64,000 nt of DNA from Styela clava (GCF_964204865.1 NC_135251.1:19096001-19160000); one strand, 5' to 3'. Counted from the first letter of the stretch, positions 1 to 12,844 are shown. Numbers and translations are program-made. The notes: a model not told the origin generated them from the sequence alone.

Positions 1-369
1 CTGATTTTCAAGTAATGAACTAAAAACTCCGATTACTTTTGTCAAATTTTACCTATATACTGCACTCGGCAAATCACACCTTTCCATCTGAAGTCCGTGA
101 TACTATATTATAAGTTATACCTCCAGCATACCGGACATCATCGAAATCATCACAAGTTTCAATAATTCATCACAAGTTTCAATCATATCACAAATAAAAA
201 AGCACAATTTATAATAATATTACCACCGGTTGAAAACTTTCAATTCTTTTCAAATTATGCCAATCTATTTCCAATATCAGTAACATTCAGCCTCTTTTAT
301 ACAATGAAACAGGTTTTGGCAAACACCTAGCAGGATTACATAATAGAAAAAATCAAAAGATATACACAC

Positions 370-491
370 CAATGTAGTAAACGTAACGCTGCCACTGTTC
401 CACCAACTGCAGCAATACGTCTCCATGCTTTAGTGCTAAGTCTCGCCTTCTCTACAAGTGTTGTAACTCTCTCAAGATTTTGAAGATTCAT
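370..491 (-). CDS. Possible first coding exon of an unknown minus-strand gene
   Basis: Read on the minus strand, an ATG at 491 opens 40 codons plus 2 bases, ending at a GTGTGT donor just left of 370. The peptide begins MNLQNLERVTTLVEKARLST and continues through a basic stretch into an alanine/valine/leucine-rich segment that could be a signal-anchor or membrane helix. The remaining exons would lie left of the window. Biased composition and an intact short frame are the only support. I do not recognise the protein, and it could be a chance ORF. Confidence 0.3.
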
Positions 492-560
492 TTCGAACAA
501 ATTCAATTTCGGATTCCAGAATCAGTCCGAGAAAATCCTAAATTTATTTATTGCCAACCA

Positions 561-580
561 GATTCAGATTCAGATTCAGA
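561..580. repeat. (GATTCA)n microsatellite
   Basis: Three and a third copies of GATTCA, followed by an AT-rich stretch. Such a simple tail next to T/A-rich DNA often marks the end of a non-LTR retroelement, but no reverse-transcriptase reading frame is visible nearby. Confidence 0.6.
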
Positions 581-1664
581 TATTTATTTTTCGTCGTGCA
601 AAAACATTGTACATTTAAACAAATGGTAAAAATTAAATAAATACATTGAAAGAAAGAGGTACAATATTTGGACTGCAATAGACGAGGGATCGCGAAAAGA
701 CTATCAAAAGTCAAAACCAGCAAGTTTAAAAATTAACCCAACATCCTGCAATAACCAAGTGCTATATCTATCTCTAAGAAAAAAAAGGGTTATTAATTGT
801 GGTTCTGCATTTTGGTCGAAGTAAAATACAGGAATCCTTTCACAGTTTTACATTTCTCTTTCAACGGCATTGAGTCACAAAATGAAATAACTGGATAATG
901 AAGTTCTTACTACATCCCACCTACAAACCTCTGAACCAATGTATCATTTAAACAAAAATATTTACATTATTATTATATACTCTAATTTAATTGTGATGAA
1001 GACTTAAATACACAAAAATAGAACAGTATATTCCAATTATGCAATTACAGGTGACATTTTCTATGTTTTTTTGGAAGTAACAACTGATCAGAATAGTATT
1101 ATACTGTTATATTTCATGAATTGATTTATTTGTGTGATTTCACTTCGAAATATAAGTTTTTCCGTGCTTATTCAGTTCTTACATGAACCACATTCCACCT
1201 TTACATTTTAAAGTGGAATTCTACTTTTAGACAAGGTATGTATTTTCATATACATTCATATTATAGGCTATGGCACAGAGTTTCATTCCATTTATTGCAT
1301 TTGAATATATTTCTGTATTCTGATACTTGTATATAAGTTTTGTATATTTTGTTGCTACCAATGTATTAAAATGATGAAAAATTGATAATTTGGATTCTTC
1401 AAATATCAGCAATATCAAATAATTGCGTAATTGGACATTTTCATGCCACAATAACCTTTTGGTTATTCTGTTATTTATTGCCTACTCAAAACAATATCTA
1501 GAATAAATCAATCACTAGTCTACCTATATGCCATAAGAATATGCTATCACTGTAGATTTGCGAAACTCAAATCTCAAAATCTAGTAGGCCTAGTCCAGTA
1601 GGATAAGATACTGGCACAGGATTTACATATTAATCCTGGCTGCCTGGGGGAAAGGGCAGCTGAT

Positions 1665-2210
1665 AAGACGGCTTAATCAAACCTGTGAACCCACGCAGGA
1701 TAATTAGAGGTGCGTGGCAAGCTTTTCCCAGCGCTTATTGTAAAATACTGAAATAGATTCTAGATTGTCAAATAGTATAACTCTTTGTATTATTAAAAAT
1801 GCTAAAATTGTCATATAACTGTATAATAAAGAATTTCATTCGAAAAGCAAAAGTATAGCAAGTTCTGACTGAAACAATTGATGAAAAAAAAATATGGCTA
1901 GTACCGGTATTCGTTTAGTACTCAGTGTTGCTATATTTTACTATTGAAATATTGAATATAAATCATTAAATTGGAGGAATTTTTGCTTTATTGCAATGTA
2001 GAAATGCGCAATTTCATTCAAGGTCAAATAAAACTGAAACCCCAATGAATTATGAAAAAAAATCAAGGTGCCTGAATTTGCAAGTGCCTAGTTTTAGCCT
2101 TTTAGGAAGACCCCACTTTTTACAGTTTTATCAATTTATGGCCTTCACACTGTTACACGTTTTTTTTTAAATTTTTATCCGGAGAGAGTCGATGAGACGG
2201 CTTAATCAAA
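1665..2210. repeat. Twice-occurring short dispersed motif
   Basis: The block AGACGGCTTAATCAAA occurs at about 1665 and 2194, each followed by a short G/C-rich segment containing CCACGC. This looks like two fragments of one dispersed repeat. Apart from these and a possible exon at 370-491, nothing in 1-2900 supports a gene. Confidence 0.5.
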
Positions 2211-2929
2211 GGGCAAGCCACGCCTGCACGGTACCTTGCCGCACAAGTCAGTACGGTAAGTTTAAAAATAATCCAAGTTAAATTTGATTGCAGGATATCT
2301 GATTAATTAAATACTTTAATAGACTATAACCAATATCGCTACACCCGCACCGTATCCGACTCATATTTCACCATTCACATCTTTTTTTTTTTTTTTTTAA
2401 ATGGATCCACAATGTGGATTTACATCTTACTTAGTAAACGACATTTACACAACCCAGCGCTTTAAACAAACTACACTTACCGACCTACCGACAACAACGA
2501 CAACATTGAACATATGGAGAATATTTTGCTGACCCTTGACCTATAAACCATTATTTTTATTGCGTATCTTAAAGGTGATTTGGCGATTTGGCATTTACGA
2601 ACTATTTCACCAGTTAATTCAAGTTTATTTTTCCAACTGACAATATTTTTCGCAATCAACATTCTGATTCAAATATTTAAATACATAGCATAACTATGGT
2701 GCAGAGCAATGCATCAGCCTTTTTACTGACTAAGCCGAGAAAATTCGTAAAACAACTACCGTAGTCAACTTTTCAACAGGTAGCTTTTTTATACATCGTT
2801 TGCATATTTTTAGTAACTTTGAATCTTATACATAACGAGAGAGCTATGCTCAAATATATGAATACGCAACGTCACCTAGTGGCAAATATCGATTACGTCT
2901 TGGCAGTTGGCAGTTGTATATAATTGCAA

Positions 2930-3145
2930 TTAAATTGAAACTCCTAAGAAGACAGAGTGATCATTGAAATATCTGATTTATATTTAAGTTTCCGAAACTT
3001 AAAACTAACGAATAGAGTCCAAAAAGGGAACACGAGGTAATGTTTACGACCACGCTTGAAAATCCGTCTGAGTGAGGAAAGTGTCTGAGCGGATGCGAAA
3101 AGGGAGCACTGTTACGTCACTTTTTGTATCTTGCTGATTGGCCAA
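2930..3145 (+). repeat. Long-range inverted repeat, left copy
   Basis: This ~215-base segment is present in the opposite orientation at 43655-43880, about 0.8 kb upstream of the start of minus-strand gene D. By eye the copies are close to 90% identical and share a GTTACGTCAC block (CRE-like TGACGTAAC on the other strand) and a GTCTGAGCGGATGC block. It may be a shared promoter or 5' UTR module, or a mobile element; no terminal inverted repeats are obvious. Confidence 0.7.
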
Positions 3146-3239
3146 TGTCACGAAGTAAACAAGAAAAGCGATGCTCGGGGTAAGGTTCATGGTCGAGTAT
3201 AAAAATAATTTTTCGGGGGTCATAGGTCGGGGAAAAGTC

Positions 3240-6200
3240 CATAGATTTCAAAGGCAGCACGTCATTAAATTAAGGTGCTTGCACAAACAAACAATCAGAG
3301 TAAATCATCCCCTAGTAAATACGCATGTGCTATTTTAACAGGTTCGAGCAATTATATATAAAATGTGGAACTGAAAAGTTGGTGGCAGATTGTCATACCT
3401 ACTAGATAACATTGGATTTACGAGGAGACATGTAGGGCATCCGTAATTTTGGGACTGGGAAATAAGAAACTGTGCAAATAATTGGTATTTTCATTTCGAG
3501 GCTATACAATTATTCAGTTATTGGACAACGTAGTGGACCTATGGATCGTATTTGTAATTATGTTGATGTTGTTCTTATTTCCTCTGGCGATCATGACTGA
3601 CAAGAAGGAATTGAAAATTTTATTTCGTCGTTTAAAACTAGTTTTAAATCGGGTGAAACATATTGAGAGCACTCGCGGGAGCTCCAGGCTAGATGTGTCA
3701 ACAAGGGCATATCCCCAATTTGTATAGGTAACACCTACAATCAGGTAATAAAACATCTGCGTAAATAAAGGAAGATTTTTGAGCAATCGACCGAGGGAGA
3801 AGACGTAGGCATACCCCCTAAAAATAACATATTCCCCTAGACTTGGATCAAATGTCGTCATCGTATGTTTTGTGTTGAATTGAACCTTGGAATGAGATTC
3901 CATTGTTTTACTATTACACCATCGAGTGCACATGTGGAATGTCCTGTGACAAGTTATCTTTAACGCCAATCATCGAGAGAAAATCAACACGAATCGAAGT
4001 GGTATATTGTTGTGTGAACAAATTAAAGCAGCGAAACAAACAAATAGACCAAAAGAATTGTTAAGGAGCAAAATTAATTTCATTCTCAACGTTTTTTACA
4101 CGGGTACCAATGAAAATATTTAAATGAAGAATACGCATTTGAACTTGGCACTATTGTTATAAACTAAGGTGGAAATATAAATGGACCACATATGAAAAAT
4201 TCGCTTTGCAATGCTACATAGTCCACCACCCCGAATATTGACAACATTATTGAATAAAAGCGGTATCGTACTTGACATTGAAATATCTATGTGTGGTAAA
4301 AATTTCGACTTTACTGTATTTTCGTATTTTCATTGTTCTTGAAATTTTGGTGTAAGGGTTTTGTTTGTTTTTTCATCAACTTGTGGTCAGTATAGTGAAA
4401 ACTAGAACATAACTGCTATGTCAAGTGGCCCGCGCAATCATTCGTAAACTAAATGTGGCCCTTGGCAAAAAAGGTTGGACAACCCTGATCTATAGACTTC
4501 AAAGAAAACACGTCAATAAATTAATGTGCTTGCACAAACAATCAGAGTAAACGACCCCCCAGTAAATACGCATGTGCTATTTTAACAGGTGCGAGCAATT
4601 ATATATATATAAAATGAGGAACTGAAAAGTTGGAGGCAGATTGTCATACCTACTGAATAACATTGAAGTTACGAGAAGACATGTAGGGCATCCGTAATTT
4701 TGGGACTGGGAAATAAGAAACTGTGCAAATATTTATTATTTTTATTACGAGGCTATACAATTATTCAGTTATTGGACAACGTAGTGGACCTATGGATCGT
4801 TTTGTAATTATGTTGATGTTGTTCTTATTTCCTCTGACGATCATGACTGACAAGGAGAAACTCAAATTTTATTTCGTCGTTTAAAACTTGAAGCTAGTTT
4901 CAAATCGGGTGAAACATATTGAGAGCACTCGCGGGAGCTCCAGGCTGGATGTGTCAAAAAGGGCATATCCCCAATTTGTATAGGTACGGTAACACCTACA
5001 ATCAGGTAATAAACACCTGCGTAAATAAAGGAAGATTTTTGAGCAATCGACCGAGGGAGAAGACGTAGGGATACCCCCTAAAAATAACATATTCCGTTAG
5101 ACTTGGATCAAATTTCGTCATCGTACCTTTTGTGTTGAATTGAACCTTGGAATGAGATTCCATTGTTTCACTATTACACCATCGAGTGCACATGTGGAAT
5201 GTCTTGTGACAAGTTATCTTTAACGCCAATCATCGAGAGAAAATCAACACGAATCGAAGTGTTATAATATTGTGTGAACAAATTAAAGCGAAACAAACAA
5301 ATAGACCAAAATAATTTTTAAGAAGCAATATTAATTTAATTATTTTATACAGTCACCAATAAAAATAAATAAATGAAGACTACGAATTTGAACTTGACAC
5401 TATTGTTATAAACTAAGGTGAAAATGCAAATGGACCACAACGATTGTTAAGTAAGAATATTGCCTCTGTTTTCAACGTCATTCTACTTAGGGCAATCAAG
5501 AAAACTAAATGAAGTTAAGGCTATGCATTTGAAACTGACGATATAATTTATATATTCTATTTAAAATGCAACACACTTTTATGTGAAAAAATACCTTTTG
5601 CGAGTGCTGATAATCACGCTTTGAAATATCCAACATGAACTATTGCGATTTTTGTGAGTGTAACTTTTGCTATGCCCAAATAAGTATCATCGTCTCATGT
5701 AGGGACACAGGTTTCTAATAAAACATATTTAGTAACATAAAGTTGGAAGTTAAAACAATCAATTATAACCTGGCAACTGCGAATCACTAATTATGAAACT
5801 TTTGCGTCCTCGATTTTTGGTTACCTGTTGCGTTGCAATGAAGTGCATGAAATATTTGAAATTAAAAAAAGTAGATTATTACATCAAACATGCATTCCAT
5901 ATACAGCCAACTCATAGACATATAGAGATAATCTAGCCTACTAGATAACATTGAATTTATGGGAAGACATGTAGGACATCCGTAATTTTGGGAATGGGAA
6001 ATAAGAAACTGCGCAAATAATAGTTAGTTTAAAAATTGAATTTTACGAAGCTATGCAATTAATCAGTTATTGGATCAGTGGACCTATGGATCGTTTTCGG
6101 TATTATGTTGTTGTTGTTCTTATTTCCTCTGGTGATCAGTGTAGCTCGTGAGTCGTGACTGACAAGTGGAAATTAAAAATTTTATTTCATCATTTAAAAG

Positions 6201-6530
6201 CTTGAAGCTAGTTCTATATTGAGTGAAATATATTAAAAGCAGGCGCGGGAGCGCCAGTCTGGATGTGTCAACAAGGACATACTAATTTGTATAGACATAC
6301 TTGCGATCAGGTAACAAACACCTGTGTAGCTAATGGGAACTAAGTTTATTTGAAAATTTTCGAGCAATCTACCGGGGGAACACAGGTAGGAAAGGATATA
6401 CCCTAAAAAGAACCCTAAATTTTTCTGTTCGACTTGGATCAAATTTCGTCATTGTATCTTTTGTGTCAAATCAAACCATGAAATGTTATCCCATTGTTTC
6501 ACTATTACACCACCTCGTGTACATGTAGCC
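3240..6530. repeat. Three copies of dispersed repeat R (about 3240-4180, 4490-5880, 5935-6530)
   Basis: A long repeat starting with a promoter-like module (GTAAATACGCATGTGCTATT, then an ATATATATAAAATGAGG TATA-like block) and running through blocks such as GACATGTAGGGCATCCGTAA occurs here in tandem. Related copies are at 15120-16520, 30285-31090 and 38080-39300. The right end of full copies resembles the last exon and 3' flank of minus-strand gene D. Minus-strand ORFs inside, such as 3969-3514 and 5229-5002, are not kept open in the other copies, so I treat the block as non-coding. A hAT-like terminus (GGTTGGACAACCCTG) lies near 4470-4486. Confidence 0.75.
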
Positions 6531-7500
6531 TACATATCCATTTATATTTTTTGCACAGGCTTTGTTCTTTCTCGTCACCGCTTGTAAATTAAGTGCCCAA
6601 TTTAACATAAAAATATTATCATTTCTGCCGCCGGAATGTGGATATTTATAAGACGATAGTTGACCTTCTTATGATTTTACTTTTTTGTTGTGCCTGTTCT
6701 ATTTTCGTATGAAATAGTGAATAAAACCCTGCAAAGTCATTGCGTGAATTCTGAATGATATTTTGAGTTCAAATGATGATTTAATAAAGCGGCAATCTTT
6801 CCCACTAGTCAAATAATTATACCTTGGTAAAAATTCTTCGGGAAAAATTTCGCATAATAATTTGTTAACTTGTTTGACGTTTCTGATTTTACGAAACGGT
6901 GTTGGTGCGCTTCATGTGAAACTAAGAATTGAAACAATACCCAAATACGACTTCACAAATTTGTCGTTTCTGTTTTTTTAGCAGGAGCCTTGGGTAATCT
7001 CTCGGAATTCAAGGGATCGGTTGAGCGACGCTCAGGTTCCGTGCCCAAGCTAATCGGCCTACTTACTGGATATATGAGTAATAAAATCACACGCTAATAC
7101 TTTAGTGAGTGACAACGAAAGGTTATTGGTAGGTAACGATACACGGCGCCGTGCTTTTTTTAGTTGGCAATCCAAGTTTGCCCCCTTTCCCCCAAATTAT
7201 GGAAAGCGTCCGCCCCTGGGTTCGGCGTCGATTGTCGTGTGCGCGGACACACACATTCCCCAAGTGACGCACATACATCTACTAGTCGCATGCTAAAAAA
7301 TTGATTGGTACTTTTTTTTGAACAAGCCTATGAACTAAATATCAGCGACATAGCTAATTTAATCCAGAGAATGTTGTTTAGAGAAGGTTGACGGCGTCAT
7401 CCGATGTGAAAAAGGTTGCAGTTTTTGGCTTCACCACGTGTGGCAACTTCCTTATTAATTTATCGTCGGCTAAAATACTGCCCGACACTCGGCCACGGAT
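6530..7500. other. Spacer without recognised feature
   Basis: No exon with paralogue support is visible. A locally more G/C-rich patch at about 6980-7270 carries short open frames, but it has no counterpart in the B or C blocks. Confidence 0.4.
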
Positions 7501-7518
7501 ACATACAGCTACGTACCT

Positions 7519-7652
7519 CGGTGAATACCCATGTGCTATTTCAATTGAAAAAAAATTCTCCTTCCTCTTATGAATCTATATAAGCCAACCACGATCTCGG
7601 TAAAATCAAGAAACTGTCGAGATGTAAGGACACGTCAACGGGCGCCTCAGAA
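7519..7652 (+). promoter_or_regulatory. Core promoter and non-coding exon 1 of gene A
   Basis: A TATA box, TATATAAG at 7577-7584, sits in the block AATCTATATAAGCCAACCAC, which is also present before B and C. About 35 bases upstream is the shared element GTGAATACCCATGTGCTATT. Transcription should start near 7607-7615. The non-coding first exon would then end at 7652, before a strong GTAAGT donor, and the acceptor at 8251-8252 leads into the start-codon exon. Confidence 0.7.
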
Positions 7653-7666
7653 GTAAGTGTACCAAT

Positions 7667-7891
7667 ATGGAGGTTACTAATTTTGTTCGCCTATTTTACA
7701 TCAAGTTGTGTAGAAAGACTGAAACCTGTGAGCAGGGGGATATTCACTTGGCTAATACAGACAGTCCCCGAACTCGTAATAGAACTAAAATAAGAAACTC
7801 TAACCTGGTACACATACTACGGGAGTATCCGTCAACGGTGTCCTTTGAGTTTATCGAACGCTTACCCGAACAGATTATTGAAATTAAATAA
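7667..7891 (+). other. Short ORF inside the 5' intron of gene A
   Basis: This 74-codon frame, starting MEVTNFVRLFYIKLC, begins just after the exon 1 donor. The matching stretch in the C block (from about 32502) keeps the frame for 42 codons, with an in-frame loss of four codons, before a stop; in the B block this part is deleted. Two-copy conservation with a frame-preserving indel is mild evidence for a real small protein or an alternative first exon, but recent duplication could also explain it. Confidence 0.25.
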
Positions 7892-8318
7892 CGTGATAAA
7901 TCAGGAAGGAATTCTAAAAGAAAAAAATAAATAGTTTATATGTTATTTATATTTTGGACCAGTTATCGTAGAATGGGCTTTTAGACAATAAGTTATGCCT
8001 GAATGGTGTTTGAGCGTCGGCAAGGATAAAAAAGTTATTTTGGATGAGTATATATCTATATAATCAACAAAAGGCAAATTTTTATTGTCGGACTTTTGTC
8101 ATAAACGGAACAGATATCGATCTACATGACATATAATATAAAGTTTACTTTGAAACCCGACAATGAGAATATGCAAACTGGCTATCTGTTTGGTTGTGTA
8201 CAAAATTTGTATATAATATACTTGACGATCTATTAATTCATTCTCGTTTCAGCGCAAATTTCTCGCAAAATTAATTAACGATTTATAATTATTATAATAA
8301 AAAGATAACAAAACAGAA

Positions 8319-11300
8319 ATGGATAACCAGAATGCAGAAGGTTAGATTATTTATGATATTATTATTTTGGGGTTGAATTCTCAAATATATGATTGGGATA
8401 GTTATTCACTTTCCCTTTTTGAGTATTTTACTCAACAGATTGATAACACTTCTTATAATAATATTAATATTCAACAGGATTCTTACTTACGAATAAAGCT
8501 TTGTTTGTAGGATTCAAGTTTAGTTACAAAAGTCAGACAAATTTTATTCAAAAACTTTGAAATGGATTGAATTTGTTGCAATTCATCTTGACCTCGTACC
8601 TGAATTGTAATCTCGTTATATGTATAATACCCTTTATATCCAGGAAAAGCAATGGGTGTATTGGTTCGTAACAGAGGAAAACTGACGATGACCAGAGGAG
8701 GCAATGCGAGGATGGTAGTTGGTAATATCATAAAATTGAATTTTGAGTCTGATATTCATCTGCAGAAGATTAAATGAATGCGCATCATAATTATGTTATA
8801 TAATTTATTTAGAACTTCCCCATGGTATTATAGAGGAGAATGTCCCTATCTGCGTGTCTCATATTATTATACATACGTTAGCGGAGTAAACCCCCAAACT
8901 CACTCCTCAAAGCAGTCTATAAGCACACAATATAATATATTGCCCAACGTTTGTGTTGTAAAGTTGCATGTTTGAATTGAATCCAAACAGATATATTGAA
9001 ATATACACTTAAATCTCAATACCAGCTATACGGTTGAAATCGAAATATGTAAGCAACACAAAGCATGAAAAACACTATATACTCAACTCTCGGACGGAGG
9101 CCGAAAACACTTAACAAATTGGTCGATACAAATAACGCTGATTCAAAGAAGCATGGAGAGCAAAGCCTTGCTACGATAAATCACCATCAGGGAGATTGTT
9201 GAAATGACCTATTTTATTTGAATTCAACACGATATTAATAAACGGTGTTAAATAACATAAAAATCCATAGTTATATTCCACATTCGGTACAGGATGAAAC
9301 ATTTACAATACAAGACTTAAAAACACAGGGCAGAAATTCGGAAATGTTTGCAAAACTTTAGATTCGGTATGAAACAAGAGGCATAAATGTACCACATGGG
9401 TAATCTCAGCTTATCACATAAAATATAAGTGAAAAAACACGATGAGATCCTTTGAAAAAGAGAGTTAGGCTTGAGAGATTTGTGACAATATACACCGGCG
9501 ACATTGTGACAAAAGTAGCGGAAATAGAAATAATACAGCGATAAATGCAAGACACATATTAGCATTCTAGGTCTTACATTGTTCCCAAAACCAAACTAAA
9601 ATATGATGTAAATGTTTTATACATAATGCAATAATCCATTATTTTAACTAAGTATATTATATTATTCAATATAAAAAGACGCCACTAAAGGCAATGAAGC
9701 AATTGGAATACTTCTTGAAAATGGAGGAGAAGCGAACATAACGGAAAAGGACAATGCTTGTATGGAAGGTTAGTTCTGCTTTATAAGTTGTGTTATGTAA
9801 TTGCCGGTTGGAGAAAAAGAAAAAAGGTCGAAAGAAATATTTTCAGTAGGAAAAACATAAAATATTTACATATGATTTTCTTATTTGGAGTCATTTAATC
9901 TTCTTTCGCATTTAATAGACAACGTTACAAATTGGAACACGAAATTTCAGAAGGTAGTTACGAAATCACCCAGGCAGTTTTTATGATTCAATTACATATT
10001 GTTAACTTTTTAGTTGGAAATTCAAGACAAACATCGCAAGGCCAAATGGAGGCTCCCACAAATCAGCAAAAAGGTTGTAAATCTCATTAGCTAAAGAATA
10101 ATGATGTCCTACCGGAATATATTAAAAACTTAGTATTAAATTATCTTACATATAGAGATGAAGAATTGCAAAAAGTTGTTTAATAATGTAATTTTATGCC
10201 GACTAATAAAACACAGCTAGAGATTGTAGATCGTTAAAAATTCAAGAAATTTCCATATTTTGATACTATGTTGGCGAAATTCTTTTTTTATGATCCTATC
10301 ATCTTTGACTGCTGTTGGCTCAATTACAATGTGACCCTCCAAAAAACGTAACTCATATATTTCATAATTTAATTCTGTTCGCGCTTGAACTTCTTACTCC
10401 CAAAAGTTTCAGAAATCTATGACGCTTTGTACAAAAGTTATGTTTCTTCCAGAATATGTTCAAAATTGCTTCTTTGACATTAGAAAAAGACTCGCATCCA
10501 TTGCGCAAAATTGTGAATGTTTTTATTGGTTTTCTGCTGAAGCGCAGTTTCTGCTACCAGTACACGTCAATAGCAACATGGCATGATCGGTCCGTATTGG
10601 TTTGAAGACGAAAATGAAAAAGCGCAAACGCTGATACGGAACGTCACGCGTCGAGGAAGTTTTGTATTTTACTTAGTATTACTTACTTGGTAGATGTGGG
10701 CATTCATTTATCGGACTTGAACCCCCACCTTTTAAATTATAAGGGTATTCGTAGGACAATGCGTATCAGGGCGATCTCAAACATGCAATTTCAGCAAAAA
10801 ATCAAAGAAATACACAAAGAGTAGTGTGTGCAAATGATTGACAATTTTTAGCAACAATGCAGCAGTCTTTCTTCAACACCGACTCGTTCAACCTGGCCTG
10901 CCTGATGCTGTCATAACCAAACTGAAATAAAATGTTGATGTTTAGCTAAAAATAGCTCAAGGAATTTGTTGAGATTGCGGTTAAATTTGATTTTGGCACG
11001 AGGCACATTGTTTTTCATCTTTGCTTTGTAACACTGTAAATATTGTTCATAAAATGTAAATTTTTACGTCACACTAACATGGCCCGCCAGTCTAGGTGGA
11101 GAAAATTTTTGACCCCTGCTTCAAAAACCTTGTCCACCCCTGGTCTCGACCTAGGGAGAACATAACGTTTGTGCAAAACGTGTCAGATTTCTGTAACGTT
11201 TGGGTGCACGAACAGAAGTTCAAGTGTAAATAAACTTGAAAAATGAACTATATTTTCGTAGAAATATTTGAGAAATTTATGGGTTTTGTTTTTTGATTCA

Positions 11301-12739
11301 CCCTGCACATACGTTTTTTTTTCGAAAGTCTAATTTGAATTCCAGGAAGAGCAACAGGAATAAAAGTTGGGGAAGGATGCAAACTGGATATGACAAGAAA
11401 GGACAATGCGATTCTTTCCGTTGGTAAAATTAATTCATTATACTATTTGATTTATCTAATATACTTAACATCTGAACTTAACATTCGTATGAAAAGAAAC
11501 GATTTCCACCCATGTTTGGATTTACTCCCAAAATAAAAATACTTTATCGAACCAACACAGTTACATAAAATTTGCTAATCTATATTACAACAGTTCCAAA
11601 CAGCGAGTGTTGGGTCGAAGGAGTTTTTAACGATGGAACAGCAGATATATCTGAAGAGGATAACGCTAAAATTCACTGTAATGTATTTTTATTTCGTAAA
11701 TTGTATTATTGTACCTTATTTAAAAAAAAAATAGGAAAAGATAAAATCCTTTGTTCAGTAGTTATGTACTCCTTTGAAAACAATGATCTAATAGCGCGTT
11801 TCTCAAACTACGATATTTATCTCGCCTCTCAGAACACCAAGAATTAGAAGGTAAAATTGATAATAATAGAATTGTGTGATGGATCAACTTGCACAACCGG
11901 CTTATCACGTCTTCTTTTGAAGCTTCCATTGAAAGCCACGAATTCATTGAGAAGGGTGGTTTTGAAAAAATTTATGAATGGTAAAATTAAAAAGTTAGCT
12001 GTGGACATGGCATATAAAGAATTAGGCCGGCGGTCAACGATATTAAACGGTTGACGAAAATGCCATGTTTCCCACACTGACACGAGGCATGCGCATCTGT
12101 TTAGATAGCCATGCCTGCCCGCCTGTTTGTCGCCAGTTGACAGACAAATATGCGACCCAGAGGCGCCGAAGTACGGCCGATTTAAGCAATTTCGATCCCT
12201 GTCGCGCGCAACACTCCGAAGAAGCTCGCGAAAGATCACTGATCTAACAAATATAGCAAAAACAAGTACTTTTTTGTATAATATTTGTGGCATCCAATCT
12301 ACTAGCCAATTTTCGTGTGCATTGATTTTTTAAAGAGATAAATTGTTTTCTAGTTGGACGCCAAGAAAAGGTATCGCAAAATCAAAGCGATGTTTCCGGA
12401 ACTCAACAGAAAGGTAACTCAAACATTATGTATATATATTTTTAGTGGCAACAAAACGTTATCTTAACGATATATATAAAATTTCACTTTCAAGTAGAGG
12501 TAAATAGAGAAGGTATAGAATCAATAAAATAATTGGTTCTAAAGATAATATTATTTTCTCAATTTAAAGATGCATTGGTCGCACCACAAAAAAATCGTAT
12601 CAAAATTAGAATCGTTGAAAAATCATTGGACGCCAACATAACTTTTGGCGAGAATGAGGTCAAAGAAAATGATGTATTGATGGTCGAAAAAGAGGTGGTT
12701 GTAACAAGCAACAACGGACAACAACGAAATTTAAAATAA
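8319..12739 (+). CDS. Gene A: repeat protein with shortened ubiquitin-like C-terminus (type 1)
   Basis: Eight coding exons: 8319-8340, 8644-8721, 9679-9768, 10014-10073, 11346-11423, 11594-11677, 12354-12413, 12570-12739. The 5' UTR part of the first begins at 8253. All join in phase 1 and give 213 residues. The order is start peptide MDNQNAE, repeat 1 (26 aa), repeat 2 (30 aa), Q-rich linker, repeat 3 (26 aa), repeat 4 (28 aa), second Q-rich linker, UBL remnant. Repeats follow a pattern of a G-[ILV]-x-[ILV] stretch, a turn with G or N, a short beta-like stretch, then [ND]-[AS]-x-[ILM]. No signal peptide or membrane helix is seen, so a cytosolic protein is likely. The last exon lacks 34 codons present in gene C, removing the UBL central helix and following strand. 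Introns hold two insertions. Function unknown; possibly a functional truncated paralogue. Confidence 0.8.
8815..9300 (+). mobile_element. Dispersed element M, copy 1, in an intron of gene A
   Basis: The intron between repeat exons 1 and 2 of gene A is longer than in B and C by about 0.48 kb. The extra DNA matches an inverted copy at about 12845-13285 and a partial direct copy at about 38340-38690. Shared blocks include TGTCCCTATCTG near one end and CCACATTCG near the other, with TAAGCACACAATA between. No coding capacity. The family is unknown. Confidence 0.65.
10329..11305. mobile_element. Foldback-type element in intron of gene A
   Basis: The ends are long imperfect inverted repeats: the right end read in reverse (containing CTTGAACTTCTGTTCG, ACAGAAATCTGACACG and AACGTTATGTTCTC) matches the left end (CTTGAACTTCTTACTC, CAGAAATCTATGACG, AAGTTATGTTTCTT). 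A hAT-like terminus, TTGTCCACCCCTG, sits at about 11130-11143 inside, so the element itself has been invaded. The B and C introns at this position lack it. No transposase frame is seen. Confidence 0.55.
12570..12739 (+). CDS. Last exon of gene A: UBL domain with in-frame 102-bp loss
   Basis: This exon is 170 bases against 272 in gene C. After the first strand (RIKIRIVEK) it jumps directly to SLDANITF, which in gene C follows 34 residues carrying the helix and the IYCGER strand. The loss is an exact multiple of three, the rest of the frame is intact, and the C-terminal strand (VEKEVVVTSNNG) is kept. It is the C-terminal exon of gene A (8319-12739). Confidence 0.8.
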
Positions 12740-12844
12740 TAACCTTTACGTTAGACGAAAAACTAATAATTTATCTGCCATGCTATATGTACAGTTCATT
12801 CCAAGAAAATTTATCCAATTTTGTTTTAAAAAGCTCGATAACAT

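Noticed and set aside
3514-5229. Long minus-strand ORFs starting MALKITCH in two R copies
   Set aside because: The matching stretch in R copies at 15.8 kb and 30.4 kb is full of stops and indels, so the open frames in two recent tandem copies are not evidence of coding.
11844-12333. 149-aa minus-strand ORF and overlapping plus-strand ORFs in an intron of gene A
   Set aside because: The segment is an insertion absent from B and C, the frames overlap on both strands, and no motif is recognisable.
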